NCBI GenBank assembly: GCA_022843805.1
Contig: JALHMY010000022.1
Span: 1 to 64,000, forward strand
DNA: 64,000 nucleotides
Source of the DNA: Fuerstiella sp.
Lineage (GTDB): Bacteria; Planctomycetota; Planctomycetia; Planctomycetales; Planctomycetaceae
Reading direction: 5' to 3'
Shown here piece after piece: positions 17,800 to 28,900 of the stretch. The stretch's first letter is position 1. Every line of letters starts with the position of its first letter. The position numbers were made by a program, and so were the translations under genes. Below the pieces are notes generated by a model that was not told the origin of the DNA, made no database searches, and was given only the letters and a program-made list of their open reading frames with translations.

Positions 17800-19137
17800 A
17801 TGTCCCATCCTTTGTTGCAACTGCCGGTCATACAGAACTGGAGCTGTCATAATTGTGGCGGATGCTGTCGCGAGCACCTGATTGAAGTGACTCAGGAAGA
17901 AAAGGAGCGGATTGAAAAGCAGGGCTGGACGCCTGATGATGGTGTGCCTGCGGACCGTCCGCTTGTCGAAACGATCAGCCCCGGTCACTTTCGACTGGCC
18001 CATCAGGATGACGGAGCCTGCGTGTTTCTTGACCGGAAGGGCTTGTGCCGGATTCATGCCAGATTTGGTGAACCAGCCAAACCGCTTGCATGCCGTGTTT
18101 ATCCGTATGCATTTCATCCGGACGGCCGAGAGGTGACGGTGAGTCTGCGGTTTAGTTGTCCGTCCGTGGTGCAGAATCTGGGGCGGCGAGTTGTTGATCA
18201 GTCGGCAGAACTTCAGCAAATTGCACGAGAAGTTGTTCCGTCGCGTCACAGGTCCAAAAACCCCCCTCAAATTCACAGTGACCAGCAGCTCGACTGGACT
18301 GATTTCGGGAAATTTCTCGCGGCGTTCGACGAAGCGTTTACGGACGATACCGTCGACTTTGCCACGCAGCTGATGCGAGTTCTTTCGTGGCTGGAGCTTG
18401 TTGAACAGTCGCGTTTTGACACCGTGCGAGGACGGAAACTGGATGATTACCTGAAGGTGATCACGGACGCGGCAAGAAAAGCGCAGCCGGACAGTGATTT
18501 GCCGATTCTTCGACCGGGCCGTATGGGACGCATCATTTTTCGCCAGCAGGTCGCACAGCTGCTGCGACATGATACTGAAATCACCGCTCGATCCGGAGTT
18601 GGCGGTCGACTCAGTTTGCTGACTTCCGGTCTGCGATTCACCATGGGAATGGGCCGAGTTCCATTGCTACCGGATCCAATTTCGGTTGCTAAGATTTTTG
18701 GCAGCCATAACCATGCTCCGGAATCCTCGGATACAGGCGGTCGAAAATCGGTTAAGGCGGTGCGTGCTCGTTTTAAAGATGCGGAAGGTGCGTTTGGAGG
18801 TCGGTCTCCGGAAATTGACCGTCTGATGGTACGATATTTTCGAGTCAAAATTCAGGGACTTCATTTTTGCGGTCCGGCAAACTTCGGGATGAATCTGCTT
18901 CATGGATTTCGGTCACTGGCCCTGATGTACCCGTCGGCCCTGTGGGTCGCCCGAATTCGAGCATTGTCGCACGGAAGACGACTGGTGACTCTTCAGGATG
19001 CGCAGGCTGCCCTGGCAACCGTCGACCATAACTATGGATATTCCCCGGCACTGGGGATGCCATCCGCTCAGAAACGCCTGCAGATTCTGGGACAAATGCA
19101 GCAGGTCACTCGGCTTTGTGGCTGGTACAGTCGCTGA
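17800..19137 (+). CDS. YkgJ-family cysteine-cluster protein
   Basis: The 445-residue protein opens with [17 protein letters not shown] and continues with [17 protein letters not shown] and [12 protein letters not shown], a pattern of conserved Cys that defines the YkgJ / putative zinc- or iron-chelating family (also linked with flagellin N-methylase FliB). The family is expected to bind an iron-sulfur cluster or zinc. The C-terminal 300 residues are alpha-helical and of unknown role. The start is the ATG at 17800 with an AGGA-like site upstream. It is divergent from the ThiF-like gene and is followed by asnS; no flagellar genes are in view, so a flagellin methylase role is not supported. Confidence 0.75.
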   Translation: MSHPLLQLPVIQNWSCHNCGGCCREHLIEVTQEEKERIEKQGWTPDDGVPADRPLVETISPGHFRLAHQDDGACVFLDRKGLCRIHARFGEPAKPLACRVYPYAFHPDGREVTVSLRFSCPSVVQNLGRRVVDQSAELQQIAREVVPSRHRSKNPPQIHSDQQLDWTDFGKFLAAFDEAFTDDTVDFATQLMRVLSWLELVEQSRFDTVRGRKLDDYLKVITDAARKAQPDSDLPILRPGRMGRIIFRQQVAQLLRHDTEITARSGVGGRLSLLTSGLRFTMGMGRVPLLPDPISVAKIFGSHNHAPESSDTGGRKSVKAVRARFKDAEGAFGGRSPEIDRLMVRYFRVKIQGLHFCGPANFGMNLLHGFRSLALMYPSALWVARIRALSHGRRLVTLQDAQAALATVDHNYGYSPALGMPSAQKRLQILGQMQQVTRLCGWYSR

Positions 19138-19300
19138 AACACGCAGGCCATCTTTTCTCAAATCCATGGCCTTACTAAGATCCGTTCGGAAACGGCCATT
19201 TATTGACCGACTTTTGACCCGGTCAATTGATGGTGCCCGTTGAAATCGTGAAGATTCAGTTTCATTTACACTCTTGTGTGTTTTTACAGGCACTCGTTCC

Positions 19301-20692
19301 ATGCCCGTCGCTCGAATTGCCCGGATCCTGAAAGATGGACAGCCGGATACGAATGTTACTGTCAAAGGCTGGGTACGTACCCGGCGAGATTCGAAGAACA
19401 ACTTTTCGTTTATTGAACTGAATGACGGCAGCTGCATGAAGAATCTGCAGATCGTCGTTGACGGGGCAATTCCAGGATATGAGGCGACGATCGGCGACGT
19501 GACAACCGGTGCCAGTATTTCTGTGGACGGGATGTTGAAGGAATCCCCAGGCAAGGGGCAGCGCATTGAACTGCATGCCACAGCTCTGACGATTCTGGGT
19601 GTGGCTGACGCTGCCACGTTTCCGCTTCAGAAGAAGGGACACAGCATGGAGTTCCTTCGGGAGATCGCTCACCTTCGCCCTCGTACCAACACGTTTGGTG
19701 CAGTGGCCCGTGTGCGTAACTGTATCAGTCGCTCGATCCATAACTTTTTTCAGTCTCGGGGGTTTCTGTATATCAACACCCCGATTATCACCACAAGCGA
19801 CTGTGAAGGTGCCGGGGAAATGTTTCAGGTTACCACACTTGACCTGGCAAGGCTGGCACGGCTGCAGACGGAGATCGACTGGAGTCAGGACTTTTTTGGC
19901 AAACCAGCGTCACTGACTGTCAGCGGTCAGCTGGAGGCCGAAATTTTTGCGACATCGGTGGGCGACTGTTACACGTTTGGTCCCACATTCCGTGCAGAAA
20001 ACAGTAATACCACAAGACATCTGGCTGAATTCTGGATGGTTGAACCGGAAATGCCGTTTTACGAACTCACTGACAACATGGACCTGGCCGAATCATTTAT
20101 TCGAACAATGATCAGCGATGTACTGGAACAGTGTCCGGAGGATATGGAGTTTTTCAATCAGCGAGTGGACACGACGGTGCTCGCCAAGCTTGAAAATATT
20201 CGCAGCAATGACTTTGTTCGTCTTCCCTATACTGAAGCCATCGAGATCCTGAAAAGCAGTGGCCGCAAATTTGACTATGCCATCGAATGGGGGGGCGACC
20301 TTCAAACCGAACATGAACGCTTTCTGACGGAAGAGCATTTTCGTCGTCCAGTGATCCTTTATAACTATCCCCGATCCCTGAAGCCCTTTTACATGCGATG
20401 CAATGACGACGGGAAAACGGTTCGCGCAATGGACGTGCTCGTTCCCGGAGTCGGTGAGATTATCGGTGGCAGCCAGCGTGAAGAGCGACTGGACGTCCTG
20501 CTGACTCGCATTGAAGAATGTGGCATGAAACCGGAAGACTACTGGTGGTATGTGGAACTGCGAAAATACGGCACTGTTCCCCACAGCGGTTTTGGGCTGG
20601 GCCTTGAGCGTGCCGTGCTGCTGATCACCGGCATGACAAACATTCGTGACGTGATTCCGTTTCCAAGAACCCCGGGACACGCGGATTTTTGA
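19301..20692 (+). CDS. asnS: Asparaginyl-tRNA synthetase
   Basis: The ATG at 19301 gives 463 residues, the normal length. An N-terminal OB-fold anticodon-binding domain ([20 protein letters not shown]) is followed by a class IIb catalytic core: motif 1 region with [16 protein letters not shown], motif 2 in [18 protein letters not shown] and motif 3 in [15 protein letters not shown] then [13 protein letters not shown]. The ending P-R-T-P-G with ...HADF is diagnostic of AsnRS rather than AspRS. It charges tRNA-Asn in the cytoplasm. The gene stands alone, convergent with the Gfo/Idh operon. Confidence 0.97.
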   Translation: MPVARIARILKDGQPDTNVTVKGWVRTRRDSKNNFSFIELNDGSCMKNLQIVVDGAIPGYEATIGDVTTGASISVDGMLKESPGKGQRIELHATALTILGVADAATFPLQKKGHSMEFLREIAHLRPRTNTFGAVARVRNCISRSIHNFFQSRGFLYINTPIITTSDCEGAGEMFQVTTLDLARLARLQTEIDWSQDFFGKPASLTVSGQLEAEIFATSVGDCYTFGPTFRAENSNTTRHLAEFWMVEPEMPFYELTDNMDLAESFIRTMISDVLEQCPEDMEFFNQRVDTTVLAKLENIRSNDFVRLPYTEAIEILKSSGRKFDYAIEWGGDLQTEHERFLTEEHFRRPVILYNYPRSLKPFYMRCNDDGKTVRAMDVLVPGVGEIIGGSQREERLDVLLTRIEECGMKPEDYWWYVELRKYGTVPHSGFGLGLERAVLLITGMTNIRDVIPFPRTPGHADF

Positions 20693-20790
20693 AGTCTGTT
20701 GTGCCTGGAATGCCGCTGTCTTTGGGCATCATCGATTCTCCCAAATCGTCAGCTGACAGAAGAAGCAGACTGCCAGCCACGCCTGTTGGA

Positions 20791-21897
20791 TTACACCACG
20801 TCCACGGGTTGACCTGCAGCTGCCGACTGTAATGCCGCTTCGATAACCCGAAATATGTGATGTCCATCCCGTTCATTCAGAATGGTTGAAGTATTCCGGC
20901 GAATGGCTCTGGCGAAATCATCCGCCAGCAACAGATCGTTTTCATTCGCCACCCGTCGTCGTCGAGCTTCCTTTGGTGGCTGATTTCGATAATAGATTCC
21001 CACATCCGGGCTCGCTTCATTGACCACCATTGCGCCACGACTTCCGACGATGTGCAGTTTAATTTCTCCGCCACTGGGATGGCTGGATGCACCAATCCGT
21101 CCAACCGCAATGGTTCCAATAATTCCATCCTGCATTTCCAGAGTGACAGACGCGAGATCCTCGACACCGTTGTCGTCATTGACCTGATGGAAGTGCGTTG
21201 TTGTGGACGCATACACTCGCCGGACATCGCGGCCCGTCAGCAGTCGCATGTATCCCAGTGGATAAATGCCTTCATTTGTCAGTTCACCAATCGGGTCGTG
21301 CCCGACAGCTCCGTCTGAACCATCAACGTGTGCGCCAAGCTGATAGGCCAGCCAGTCGATGGGCGGGTAACCGGGTTTACGACTGCCTCGCGGAGGACCG
21401 GCATCCTTGGCAAAATAAAAGTCCACATGGATCGCCCTGATGTCACCCAGCGATCCGTCAGCCACTTTCCTGGCAGCATGCTGAACGGCCGGAAAGAAGT
21501 TGCGATTCCACAGAAGAAATCGGACATCCGTTTTCGAAATTTCGTGTACGAGCTGCCGGACATCTTCCGGACGAGTGCCAATCGGCTTGTCCTGAACAAT
21601 GTGCACTCCTGCACGCGCCGCTTTGATACTGAGCTCACAGTGACGTTCGGCTGCTGAACTGACGATGGCTACGTCCACCTGCCAGTCCCGAAACGCCTGT
21701 TCCACGTCTCGAACGTAGGGAATACCGAATTCGTCCGCAAACTGCTGATTGCGTTCATGCGCCCACTGAGGCTGATCGGCATCGTCCGCGACAACGGTCA
21801 GCTGAAATTCCGGATGAGACGCTATTCCCCGGGCCACATAGTCGTGTTTGATGACGCTCAGTACTGCACAGCGAAGAGGGCGGTCAACCTGTCTCAT
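20791..21897 (-). CDS. Gfo/Idh/MocA-family oxidoreductase
   Basis: The 368-residue protein has an N-terminal NAD(P)-binding Rossmann domain (CAVLSVIKHDYVARGIA, VVADDADQPQW, VDVAIVSSAAERHCELSIKAARAG) and the family lysine motif in the variant form VQDKPIG, where EKP is more usual. A C-terminal alpha/beta substrate domain includes HVDFYFAKD, GSDGAVGHDPIGELTNEGIYPLGYM and LHIVGSRGAMVVNE. Such enzymes oxidise or reduce sugar, inositol or related hydroxyls. It is the last gene of a three-gene minus-strand operon after a degenerate paralogue (1 bp gap) and a PLP decarboxylase. The substrate is unknown. Confidence 0.88.
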   Translation of the reverse strand: MRQVDRPLRCAVLSVIKHDYVARGIASHPEFQLTVVADDADQPQWAHERNQQFADEFGIPYVRDVEQAFRDWQVDVAIVSSAAERHCELSIKAARAGVHIVQDKPIGTRPEDVRQLVHEISKTDVRFLLWNRNFFPAVQHAARKVADGSLGDIRAIHVDFYFAKDAGPPRGSRKPGYPPIDWLAYQLGAHVDGSDGAVGHDPIGELTNEGIYPLGYMRLLTGRDVRRVYASTTTHFHQVNDDNGVEDLASVTLEMQDGIIGTIAVGRIGASSHPSGGEIKLHIVGSRGAMVVNEASPDVGIYYRNQPPKEARRRRVANENDLLLADDFARAIRRNTSTILNERDGHHIFRVIEAALQSAAAGQPVDVV

Positions 21898-21898
21898 T

Positions 21899-22897
21899 CT
21901 ACTCGGTCCTCCAGCTGATTACCGTACCGCTGGCTGCCGATTCAGCCGCCAACTGCAGTAACGTGAGTACATCATGCCACGTTTCCGTGTCGTTTTGTGT
22001 TGTCGGTTCCACTGAACGGCGAGATCCGGTATCGGCATGTCCGCTCGATTCGCGGCATGTTGTGGCGACGGAATCGACAAATTGCTGCAGCATGTTTGTC
22101 ATCGCCGGAATGTGTTCGTCGTCCAGACTTGTCTGTACGTTTCCACCCGTGAAGACCAGTTGTCGGTTGGAATGGTCATCAAGATAAGCGGCACCGGAGG
22201 AACCGATGAGCGTCATGGAGAAATACCCTTCTCCTTCCGGAAGCTGATCACAGAAGTCGACCAGTGCCGAAGCTCCGTTCGACCAGCGGCAGTGAATTTG
22301 TTTTGTTCCTCTTACCGTCAAAACATTCTGATCTGCCGGAGAATTGGTGGCCGTGCGGTTACTCTGATCGATGCAAAGGATACTGTCAGGCGGACCGCCC
22401 ATCAGCCAGAGAACGACATCCAGATCCGAGAGCCATTCCGTCGTTGTAGTCAGTCTTTCTGATTGCCAGCGATGAAGTCTGAGAAGTCCAGGCTCTCCAA
22501 AGCACTGGGCATCAAGCTGCCGCCGAATCAGCTGTAATGAAGGTGCGTATCGACGAGGATTTAAAAACTGTATGCCGTCGTCCGCTGATAGTCTGAGAAG
22601 CTGACTCCAGTGGCTGGTGTCAGCAAAAGCTGACGGAGTTACCAACAGCGGAACCGCCAATCCTGGCTGCGATTCCGCGGTGAGCGTTCCCTTCTGGCCA
22701 TCCCGCTGGTGCTGGCCATCCCGCTGATAATGGTACATTCCCCGCAGGTTCTGCACTTGCACTTCGGGAAACTGCGGTGCTATCAGCGCGACGGCATCCG
22801 CATCCGAGGGGCTTTCCACAATCAGAGTATTGTGAAGTCGGCATTCCAATGCTCGACACAGTTCCGGATCGCTTCCCGGAAGCGCCAGAGAAATCAT
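21899..22897 (-). CDS. Degenerate Gfo/Idh-like oxidoreductase paralogue
   Basis: The 332-residue product resembles the C-terminal substrate domain of Gfo/Idh proteins (RLHRWQSER, WLSDLDVVLWLMGGPPDSI, FSMTLIGSSGAAYLDDHSNRQLVF, ending TVISWRTE), but the N-terminal glycine-rich nucleotide loop and the E/D-K-P motif are absent. A short internal duplication, YQRDGQHQRDGQ, falls where the dinucleotide site should be. It overlaps the upstream decarboxylase by ATGA and abuts the intact oxidoreductase downstream by 1 bp. A non-catalytic partner subunit of that enzyme is the simplest idea, unproven. Confidence 0.65.
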   Translation of the reverse strand: MISLALPGSDPELCRALECRLHNTLIVESPSDADAVALIAPQFPEVQVQNLRGMYHYQRDGQHQRDGQKGTLTAESQPGLAVPLLVTPSAFADTSHWSQLLRLSADDGIQFLNPRRYAPSLQLIRRQLDAQCFGEPGLLRLHRWQSERLTTTTEWLSDLDVVLWLMGGPPDSILCIDQSNRTATNSPADQNVLTVRGTKQIHCRWSNGASALVDFCDQLPEGEGYFSMTLIGSSGAAYLDDHSNRQLVFTGGNVQTSLDDEHIPAMTNMLQQFVDSVATTCRESSGHADTGSRRSVEPTTQNDTETWHDVLTLLQLAAESAASGTVISWRTE

Positions 22898-24579
22898 GCA
22901 GATTCTGCCTTTCTGGCCCGTTCGATGGAATCAACAACGGCCTGCACATATTGCTGATCAGAGAAGGGGCTCATAATATAGGATTTCAGAGCGGCAACCG
23001 GCTGTCCGTAGTCTGTTTCACGAAAGCGATCTGTCATGGAGATAACAATGCCTTCACCTTTTAACGCTTCTGCCTGAACTCGCTGAAAAATTCGACGATT
23101 GTAGTCATTGAAGGTTCGCAGCTTGTCGGCATAACGAGCATCAGACATTTCGAGCTTCGGAAATTCGAACGTGTCTACACCATCCGGGTAAACTCGAAAC
23201 AATGTCACCGGGCCAAAGTTATCCGGATTCATCACACTGATTGCTGGCTGCGCGGTGAGACGATTTCGCAGGGTTTCAGCCATTGTTACAAGATGGCCGA
23301 GCAGAGTTCGCAGGCCATTTCGACCCATCAGCCGCAAACTTCCCAGAGCCGCCATCGGACCACAGCCGGAGCGAGTTGTTTCCAGGGTAAACCGACCTGG
23401 ATTGTAGCTGCCCGACTGAAACAGATAGGGAGTGATGGAAGGATCGCGAGTCAGCAGGCCCAGGTCTTCAGCCTGCCGAACAAAGAACGCGCTGGAAACA
23501 TACGGTGCGAAACCAGTCTTGTGATAGTCGACACCAATAGAATCCGCCATGCTCAGATGTCGAATTCGGCGATTAGTCCCCGCGAGAGCTCGAAGAGTTC
23601 GGTCGGGAAACTGGAGAGGATTACCGGGAAAATCATAGTCGCTGAAAACGCTCCATGCCCATCCAATGACTGCGTCGGCGTGCAGGTGAGGCACGTAATC
23701 CAGAGAAAACTCCTGAACCAGATCATCCCGCAATTCACGAATTCGTTCCAGGTGATCCAGACCAAAAGCGTCCGTTGTACCCATGGTGGCAACAATGGCT
23801 GCGATCTTCCGCCCTTCCTTCAGCAGCCGACGCAGTTCGGATTCCAGCAGACACGTTCGAATTTCATAGTTATCTGCGGATGGGATTTTTATAACGTTGT
23901 TCAGTCCCAGACCCAGCCATGCGGCTGCCGTGGACGTGGCATAGTGGGCCTGGTCCGAGCAGACGATGACGGGAAGTTCAGACAGACCATTGCGAATGCT
24001 ACCGGGACAGCATTTTTCGATGCCGATTCGGATGCCATACAGGAGAGTTCCCGTACCTCCGAATGTGAATACTCCTCCGGACGTTGCAGGATCGTATCCC
24101 ATGAGAGCGGCCGTCATGCTGATTGCCTCGACCTCGGCAAACGCAACTCCGCGGCTCGCCTCTTCACTGCAGAGGTTTGGATTATAAATCGCGGGCAGCA
24201 ATGTTCCGAGAATTCCCGGGATGCAGGGTGGCGGGATGACATTCGACTGTGAACGTGGATGTCCCCAGATAAACATTCCGGAAAGATGTTCCACCAGCTC
24301 CCGTGATACATCTTCAACGGTGCTGAGATCCTCTCTCATGCGGCAATTCGTTGCTTCTGCAAAATCAATCTCAACCGGTTCACCAAGCATAGGACGCTGA
24401 GACTTCATTGAGTCAACCCGGTCCAGAGCTCGCAGCATACTGAACACAAACCAGGCATCATGCTCCTGATCTGAGACCGGCTGAGGAAATGCGCGTCGAA
24501 GAGATTCCAGATGATCCCGATAGAGTGGCATATATACCTGTAACTGAGCCTGTAAAATTCCTGTGTCCCGCCGGATCAT
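22894..24579 (-). CDS. Group II pyridoxal-phosphate-dependent decarboxylase
   Basis: The 561-residue protein belongs to the amino acid decarboxylase / L-tyrosine-aspartate-glutamate decarboxylase superfamily of fold type I. Features are FIWGHPRSQSNV and GGVFTFGGTGTLLYGIR near 115-190, SDQAHYATSTAAAWLG, IVATMGTTDAFGLD, HLHADAVIGWAW, and the PLP-binding Lys354 in the motif SIGVDYHKTGF. Substrate (aspartate, glutamate, aromatic or sulfinic amino acid) is not predictable by eye. It is first of an operon with two Gfo/Idh-type proteins, the next start overlapping its stop by four bases, which hints at a pathway making and then redox-modifying an amine. Confidence 0.88.
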   Translation of the reverse strand: MIRRDTGILQAQLQVYMPLYRDHLESLRRAFPQPVSDQEHDAWFVFSMLRALDRVDSMKSQRPMLGEPVEIDFAEATNCRMREDLSTVEDVSRELVEHLSGMFIWGHPRSQSNVIPPPCIPGILGTLLPAIYNPNLCSEEASRGVAFAEVEAISMTAALMGYDPATSGGVFTFGGTGTLLYGIRIGIEKCCPGSIRNGLSELPVIVCSDQAHYATSTAAAWLGLGLNNVIKIPSADNYEIRTCLLESELRRLLKEGRKIAAIVATMGTTDAFGLDHLERIRELRDDLVQEFSLDYVPHLHADAVIGWAWSVFSDYDFPGNPLQFPDRTLRALAGTNRRIRHLSMADSIGVDYHKTGFAPYVSSAFFVRQAEDLGLLTRDPSITPYLFQSGSYNPGRFTLETTRSGCGPMAALGSLRLMGRNGLRTLLGHLVTMAETLRNRLTAQPAISVMNPDNFGPVTLFRVYPDGVDTFEFPKLEMSDARYADKLRTFNDYNRRIFQRVQAEALKGEGIVISMTDRFRETDYGQPVAALKSYIMSPFSDQQYVQAVVDSIERARKAESA

Positions 24580-24820
24580 CTCAGCTCCGGCCGGGCGATA
24601 TTTCCTGCTCAGCTGAACTGAACATCAAGGGATGATAACGCAATCTGATACCGTCTCGCCACTCAGGATGATCCATCGGAAGATGAGGCAGGCCTCCACG
24701 CAGGCGAGTCTCTCCGAGACTCGCGAGCAGCCCCTTCGACTCACTCCTAACGCCTGGCTTTTTTCCAACCCCCGTCTCGTGCGCAGCCGCCGCTTCCGGC
24801 GTTTCGGCGAGACGCCGCTG
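24580..24820. other. Non-coding stretch upstream of intron remnant, with long hairpin
   Basis: Beyond the promoter side of the decarboxylase operon no gene is seen. Directly before the intron 5' end lies an inverted repeat with CGTCTCG near 24774 and CGAGACG near 24808, and nested GGCG/CGCC pairs. Group IIC introns prefer to insert after such stem-loops, so this may be the original target. Confidence 0.4.
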
Positions 24821-25482
24821 GTGCGCCTGTGAAGGCGTTTGAACAGCAGGGTGAAAGTCCCTGTCAGGGTGTCGTCACAACCCTGTAACCAACAGTGATG
24901 ACTGCGTTTCTGTGAAGAAAGGTGGAGAGCAATCTGAGGTGAATGACCAGTCTGTAGTCAGGCGAACCTGTTTCGGCCTGGGCTGTCGGGAAGCCTGCTG
25001 GGAATGAGTGAACCCTTGTCATGTGACGGCGATGAAGTCCAAACGAGGAAACCGCAAGAAAACTTACATCCCTGTCACAGTGCCGTTTTCGGATCCACTT
25101 ACAGGTGACCCGTCTGGGATTGCGCAATGGGCTCATTCCATGGTCCGGACAGATCGCATGCCTCAACTCGAGCCTTCGCGGATGGTTTGCGTACTTCCGT
25201 CACTGTCACTCGAGTATCTTTGACGAAACGGATCGACTGGTTCGTAGTCGACTGCAGCGTCTGCTGCTGAAGCGACACCGGAAAAACCGGAAACGGCAAG
25301 CCCGCACCCAGCGCTGGTCGAATCAGTTCTTTGCGGATCGTGGACTCTACGGTCTCAGTGACGCCCGTATCCGGCTGGTCCAATCCACAGGAACCTGCTA
25401 ACGGCGAGCCGTATGCGGGAAAACCGCCCATACGGTTCTGAGGGAGGGGGAGCTGAACTCAATCAGCTCTCCCACCCCCTAT
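24821..25482 (+). mobile_element. Group II intron, internally deleted remnant
   Basis: The 5' boundary is put at GTGCGCC (24821), matching the GUGYG consensus, and is followed by intron-like domain I sequence including GTGAAAGTCCCTGTCAGG and TGAGTGAACCCTTGTC. The 3' end has domain V at 25406-25438 (GAGCCGTATGCGGG, GAAA-type loop, CCATACGGTTC with the AGC catalytic triad) and a domain VI stem with a candidate bulged adenosine at 25474, ending in AT at about 25482. The total is about 660 nt instead of the usual 1.9-2.5 kb: nearly all of the reverse transcriptase is gone. The remaining RNA might still fold but cannot encode its own mobility protein. Confidence 0.85.
25105..25401 (+). pseudogene. 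Group II intron reverse transcriptase/maturase, C-terminal fragment
   Basis: The frame ending in TAA at 25399-25401 encodes LNSSLRGWFAYFRHC, DRLVRSRLQRLLLKRHRK and RWSNQFFADRGLYGLSDAR, the group II maturase (GIIM/X) C-terminal domain. All seven reverse transcriptase blocks including the YxDD site are missing. An in-line but different-frame segment from about 25032 (MKSKRGNRKKTYIPVT) may be the original N-terminus, with the deletion junction near 25100-25150. The stop lies just before domain V, as in normal introns. Confidence 0.8.
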
Positions 25483-25503
25483 CGTGGCAGACCTCAGGCG
25501 TTC

Positions 25504-25737
25504 TTAATCTTTGGGCAGCTCCTTGGAACCGACGATCGTGAGATTCATACCGATTTGCACACTGACCGACTTTTCCCCCACTTTGATATTCGCTTTTCCA
25601 TTCAGATACCACCCCAGTGACCCGGTGGAGAATTCCTTAACTTCAGCCGTCATTGGAATGCCATTGATGATCACTTCAACCGGCTTTGCATCCTGAACAA
25701 ATTCAGATCGAGAGACAGGGCAGTTCGATTTGGCCAT
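25504..25737 (-). CDS. Small conserved protein of unknown function
   Basis: The 77-residue product (MAKSNCPVSRSEFVQDAKP, then PMTAEVKEFSTGSLGWYLNGKANIKVG) has alternating hydrophobic residues and turn-forming glycines, suggesting a small beta-barrel or sandwich. No signal peptide is present. I recall similar 70-90-residue planctomycete proteins of unknown role but cannot name a family. It lies between the intron remnant and the metal pump gene on the same strand as the latter. Confidence 0.6.
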   Translation of the reverse strand: MAKSNCPVSRSEFVQDAKPVEVIINGIPMTAEVKEFSTGSLGWYLNGKANIKVGEKSVSVQIGMNLTIVGSKELPKD

Positions 25738-25930
25738 TGTTCTGCTTCAGTGGGATTGAGGAATAGAGCCAGGGGTTTTGTCATGGGCCGCCAGTGCAAA
25801 AGCAATTCGTTGCAGCGGCCACGTTGAATCGTAGCATCGTCGGTTCAGAGACGCCAGAACGATGCAGCCGCACCCAGCCAGCTTCAATCGCATACCACCA
25901 GTCGCGCGCCCTGAAACCTGTTTATCGGGT

Positions 25931-28900
25931 CTATGATTCGGCGTTTTTTGCCGAAACGATATTGCGTCCGAAACGAAAAAACAGAGCGGGAGTCACCAGC
26001 TGATCGAGGATCGTGGATGTCAGCATTCCTCCAAACACCACAAGGGCCAGAGGATAAAGAATTTCCTTGCCGGTCTGCCCTTCACCAAACAGCAGCGGCA
26101 ACAGTCCAATAAAGCTGGTTGCAGCAGTCATCATGACCGGTGCCAGTCGCTCCAGGCTGCCTCGTATAATCATCGATTCACCAAACACTTCTCCTTCATG
26201 CTTCATTAAATGAATGTAATGAGAAATCATCATAATTCCGTTTCGACTGACGATGCCGATCAGTGTGATGAATCCAACCCAGTGCGCGACCGACAGAGTT
26301 GTCGCAGCAATCCAGATGCGAGGCCAGTCCCACCATTCTGCATTGGCCAGAGCTTCAGCCGACGGCCGATTCACGATCAGCAGCGTAATCACGGAACCCA
26401 GAGCGGCCAGCGGGATATTGACCAGCACCTGAAGGGCAGCCTTCCATGACTCAAGACATCTCATCAGCAGAAGAAACACACCAATCGTGGACAAACTACC
26501 CAGAATGAGGAGCCGGGTCCTGGCCTGCTGCTGCGCTTCGAACTGTCCGCCAAACTCAAGGTGGTAATTCCCAGGAAGCGCAGCCAGGCCGTCTTCGATC
26601 GGACCAGCCAGCCTTCGAATGTCGGAAACAACGCTTTCCAGATCCCGGCCCTGCACATTACAGAACACCGTGATCCGGCGCTGGACATGCTCGCGATTCA
26701 ACGTATTGGGCCCGGTGGTATCCAGCACGTCCACAACTTCTCCCAGAGATACCTGACGACCAGATGGCGTATCCAGAATCGTCTGTCGAATCACATCCGG
26801 ATCGTTTCGGGATTCCTCGTCATACCAGACGACCAGACTAAAGAAGCGATCGTCGTCCATAATCTGAGATACTATGCGTCCTCTGAATGCAGTTTCCAGA
26901 AGTGCGGCGACGTCTCCGGGAGCAAGGCCATATCGTGCGGCATCTTCGCGACGCACCTGCAGTCGCACCTGTGACACCTCCACCTGCGGCTCTATCTGCA
27001 GATCAGCGACACCCCTCACCTGGCTCATCGCCGAATAGATGTCCTGACTCGCATTTCGAAGTTCGCGCAGATCCGGACCAAAAACCTTCACCACAATTTG
27101 TGCTCGAACTCCCGACATGAGATGGTCAAGCCGATGCGAAACAGGCTGTCCGACATTTACCCTGACCCCGGGAAGGAGCGTGATTTTATCGCGTATCTCT
27201 GCGAGTACCTGGTCGCGCGCACGTCCGATCGTTTCGTATCCCTGAAGGTGGAGTACAGGAATCAGTCGCATGAAGGCCGCCCCCCATCCTTTCCGGGCTC
27301 GCCAGTGGTCCTGGATTCGGACATCGATTTCCGAAGAATTTACTCCTTCGGCATGTTCGTCCAGTTCCGCACGCCCCGTTCTGCGGGAAACCGACAGGAC
27401 TTCCGGAATCTCAAGCAGAAGTCTTTCGGCACGTTCTGCAAGCCGACTGCTTTCTTCAAGACTCGTGCCGGGATCCGCCTGAAGGCTGACGGTAAACGTA
27501 CCCTCATTAAACGGCGGCAGGAATTCGCCGCCCATCCCAAACAGAGCCACAATCGAAACAGTCACCAGTATAAGAGTTGCCCCCAGCACGAGATTTACAT
27601 GACGCAAAGTCCATCGCAAAATGACTTCTCCGACGGCTTTCATGTGTCGCAGTAAAGGCGGATCCCCGCGGTCCTCCGACCATCTCGCGTTTGGCAGCAG
27701 ATATGAAGCCAGAACAGGCGTCACTGTGAGCGAGACGGCAAGTGAGGCCAGCAGTGAAATCATATAAGCAATGCCCAGCGGCGCAAAAATCCGGCCTTCA
27801 AGTCCGCCCATGGAAAACAGAGGAAAGACCACAAGGACAACAATCAGAGTTGCGTAAACAATGGAGTTGCGTACTTCGCAGGAAGCATCATAGATCACCT
27901 TAATCGCATTCTCCGGAACTGGTTTATGACGGTTCTCCTTCAGCCGTCGGTAGATATTTTCTATGTCGACGATCGAATCGTCCACCAGATCACCAATTGC
28001 GACAGCAATACCTCCCAGAGTCATGGTATTGATGGAGATCCCAAACCATCGAAAAATCAGAACGGTCAGCAGAATCGACAGCGGCATCGCCGTAAGTGAA
28101 CTGATACTTGTGCGAAAATTCCACATGAAGAGCACAAGGATGACAACAACCCAGATCGCTCCGTCACGCACGGCCTCGACCACATTGGAGACAGCTGCTT
28201 CAATAAAATCAGCCTGTTTGAAAATGCGATCCTCAATCACAATGCCTTCCGGCAAATCACGCTGCAGCTCTGCCAGAACATCTTCAATCCGGCGATCAAG
28301 CCGAAGTGTGTCGGCTCCCGGCTGCTTTTGAACAGCAAGAATCACGGCCGGGCCGCCTTCCACGCCATTCGCTGTCTTCACCAGCACACTGCCATCACCG
28401 CGCTGCACCGGGCCGCCGAATCGGACCTCCGCAACTTCCCGAATCAGTACTGCCCGCTCGCCCCTCCAGAGTATCGGAGTATTGCCGATTTCCTCGAGTG
28501 TCAGACTCTGGCCACTGATGCGAATCAGGGATTCCTGCGGAGACCGCACCAAGATTCCTCCGCCTGACAAAACATTCGACTTTTCCGCCGCCTCAGTCAG
28601 TTGCTGCAGTGAGATGTTCTGTGCGGCGAGTCGTGCTGGCGAAGTGATGATCTGATATTGCTTCAGCGTGCCTCCCATAACAGTTACCTGCGAGACACCT
28701 TCCACAGCCAGCAGACGATTTCGCACAGTAAACTCGCCCAGGGTTCGAAGCTCCATCCTTTGTTTCTGAGCATCATCAGGATCGAGTGCTGGTTGAGCAG
28801 ACCTAAGCCCCAGAAGCATAATTTCTCCCATGATGGAAGAAATGGGCGCCATAATCGGGTTCACGTCATCCGGCAGTCGCTCCCGGGCCATCTGCAGCTT

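Noticed and set aside
18447-18848. Minus-strand frame inside the YkgJ gene
   Set aside because: Shadow of the plus-strand gene; no start or protein features.
24632-24832. 66-codon frame beside the intron 5' end
   Set aside because: It crosses the intron border and has an arginine-rich random composition.
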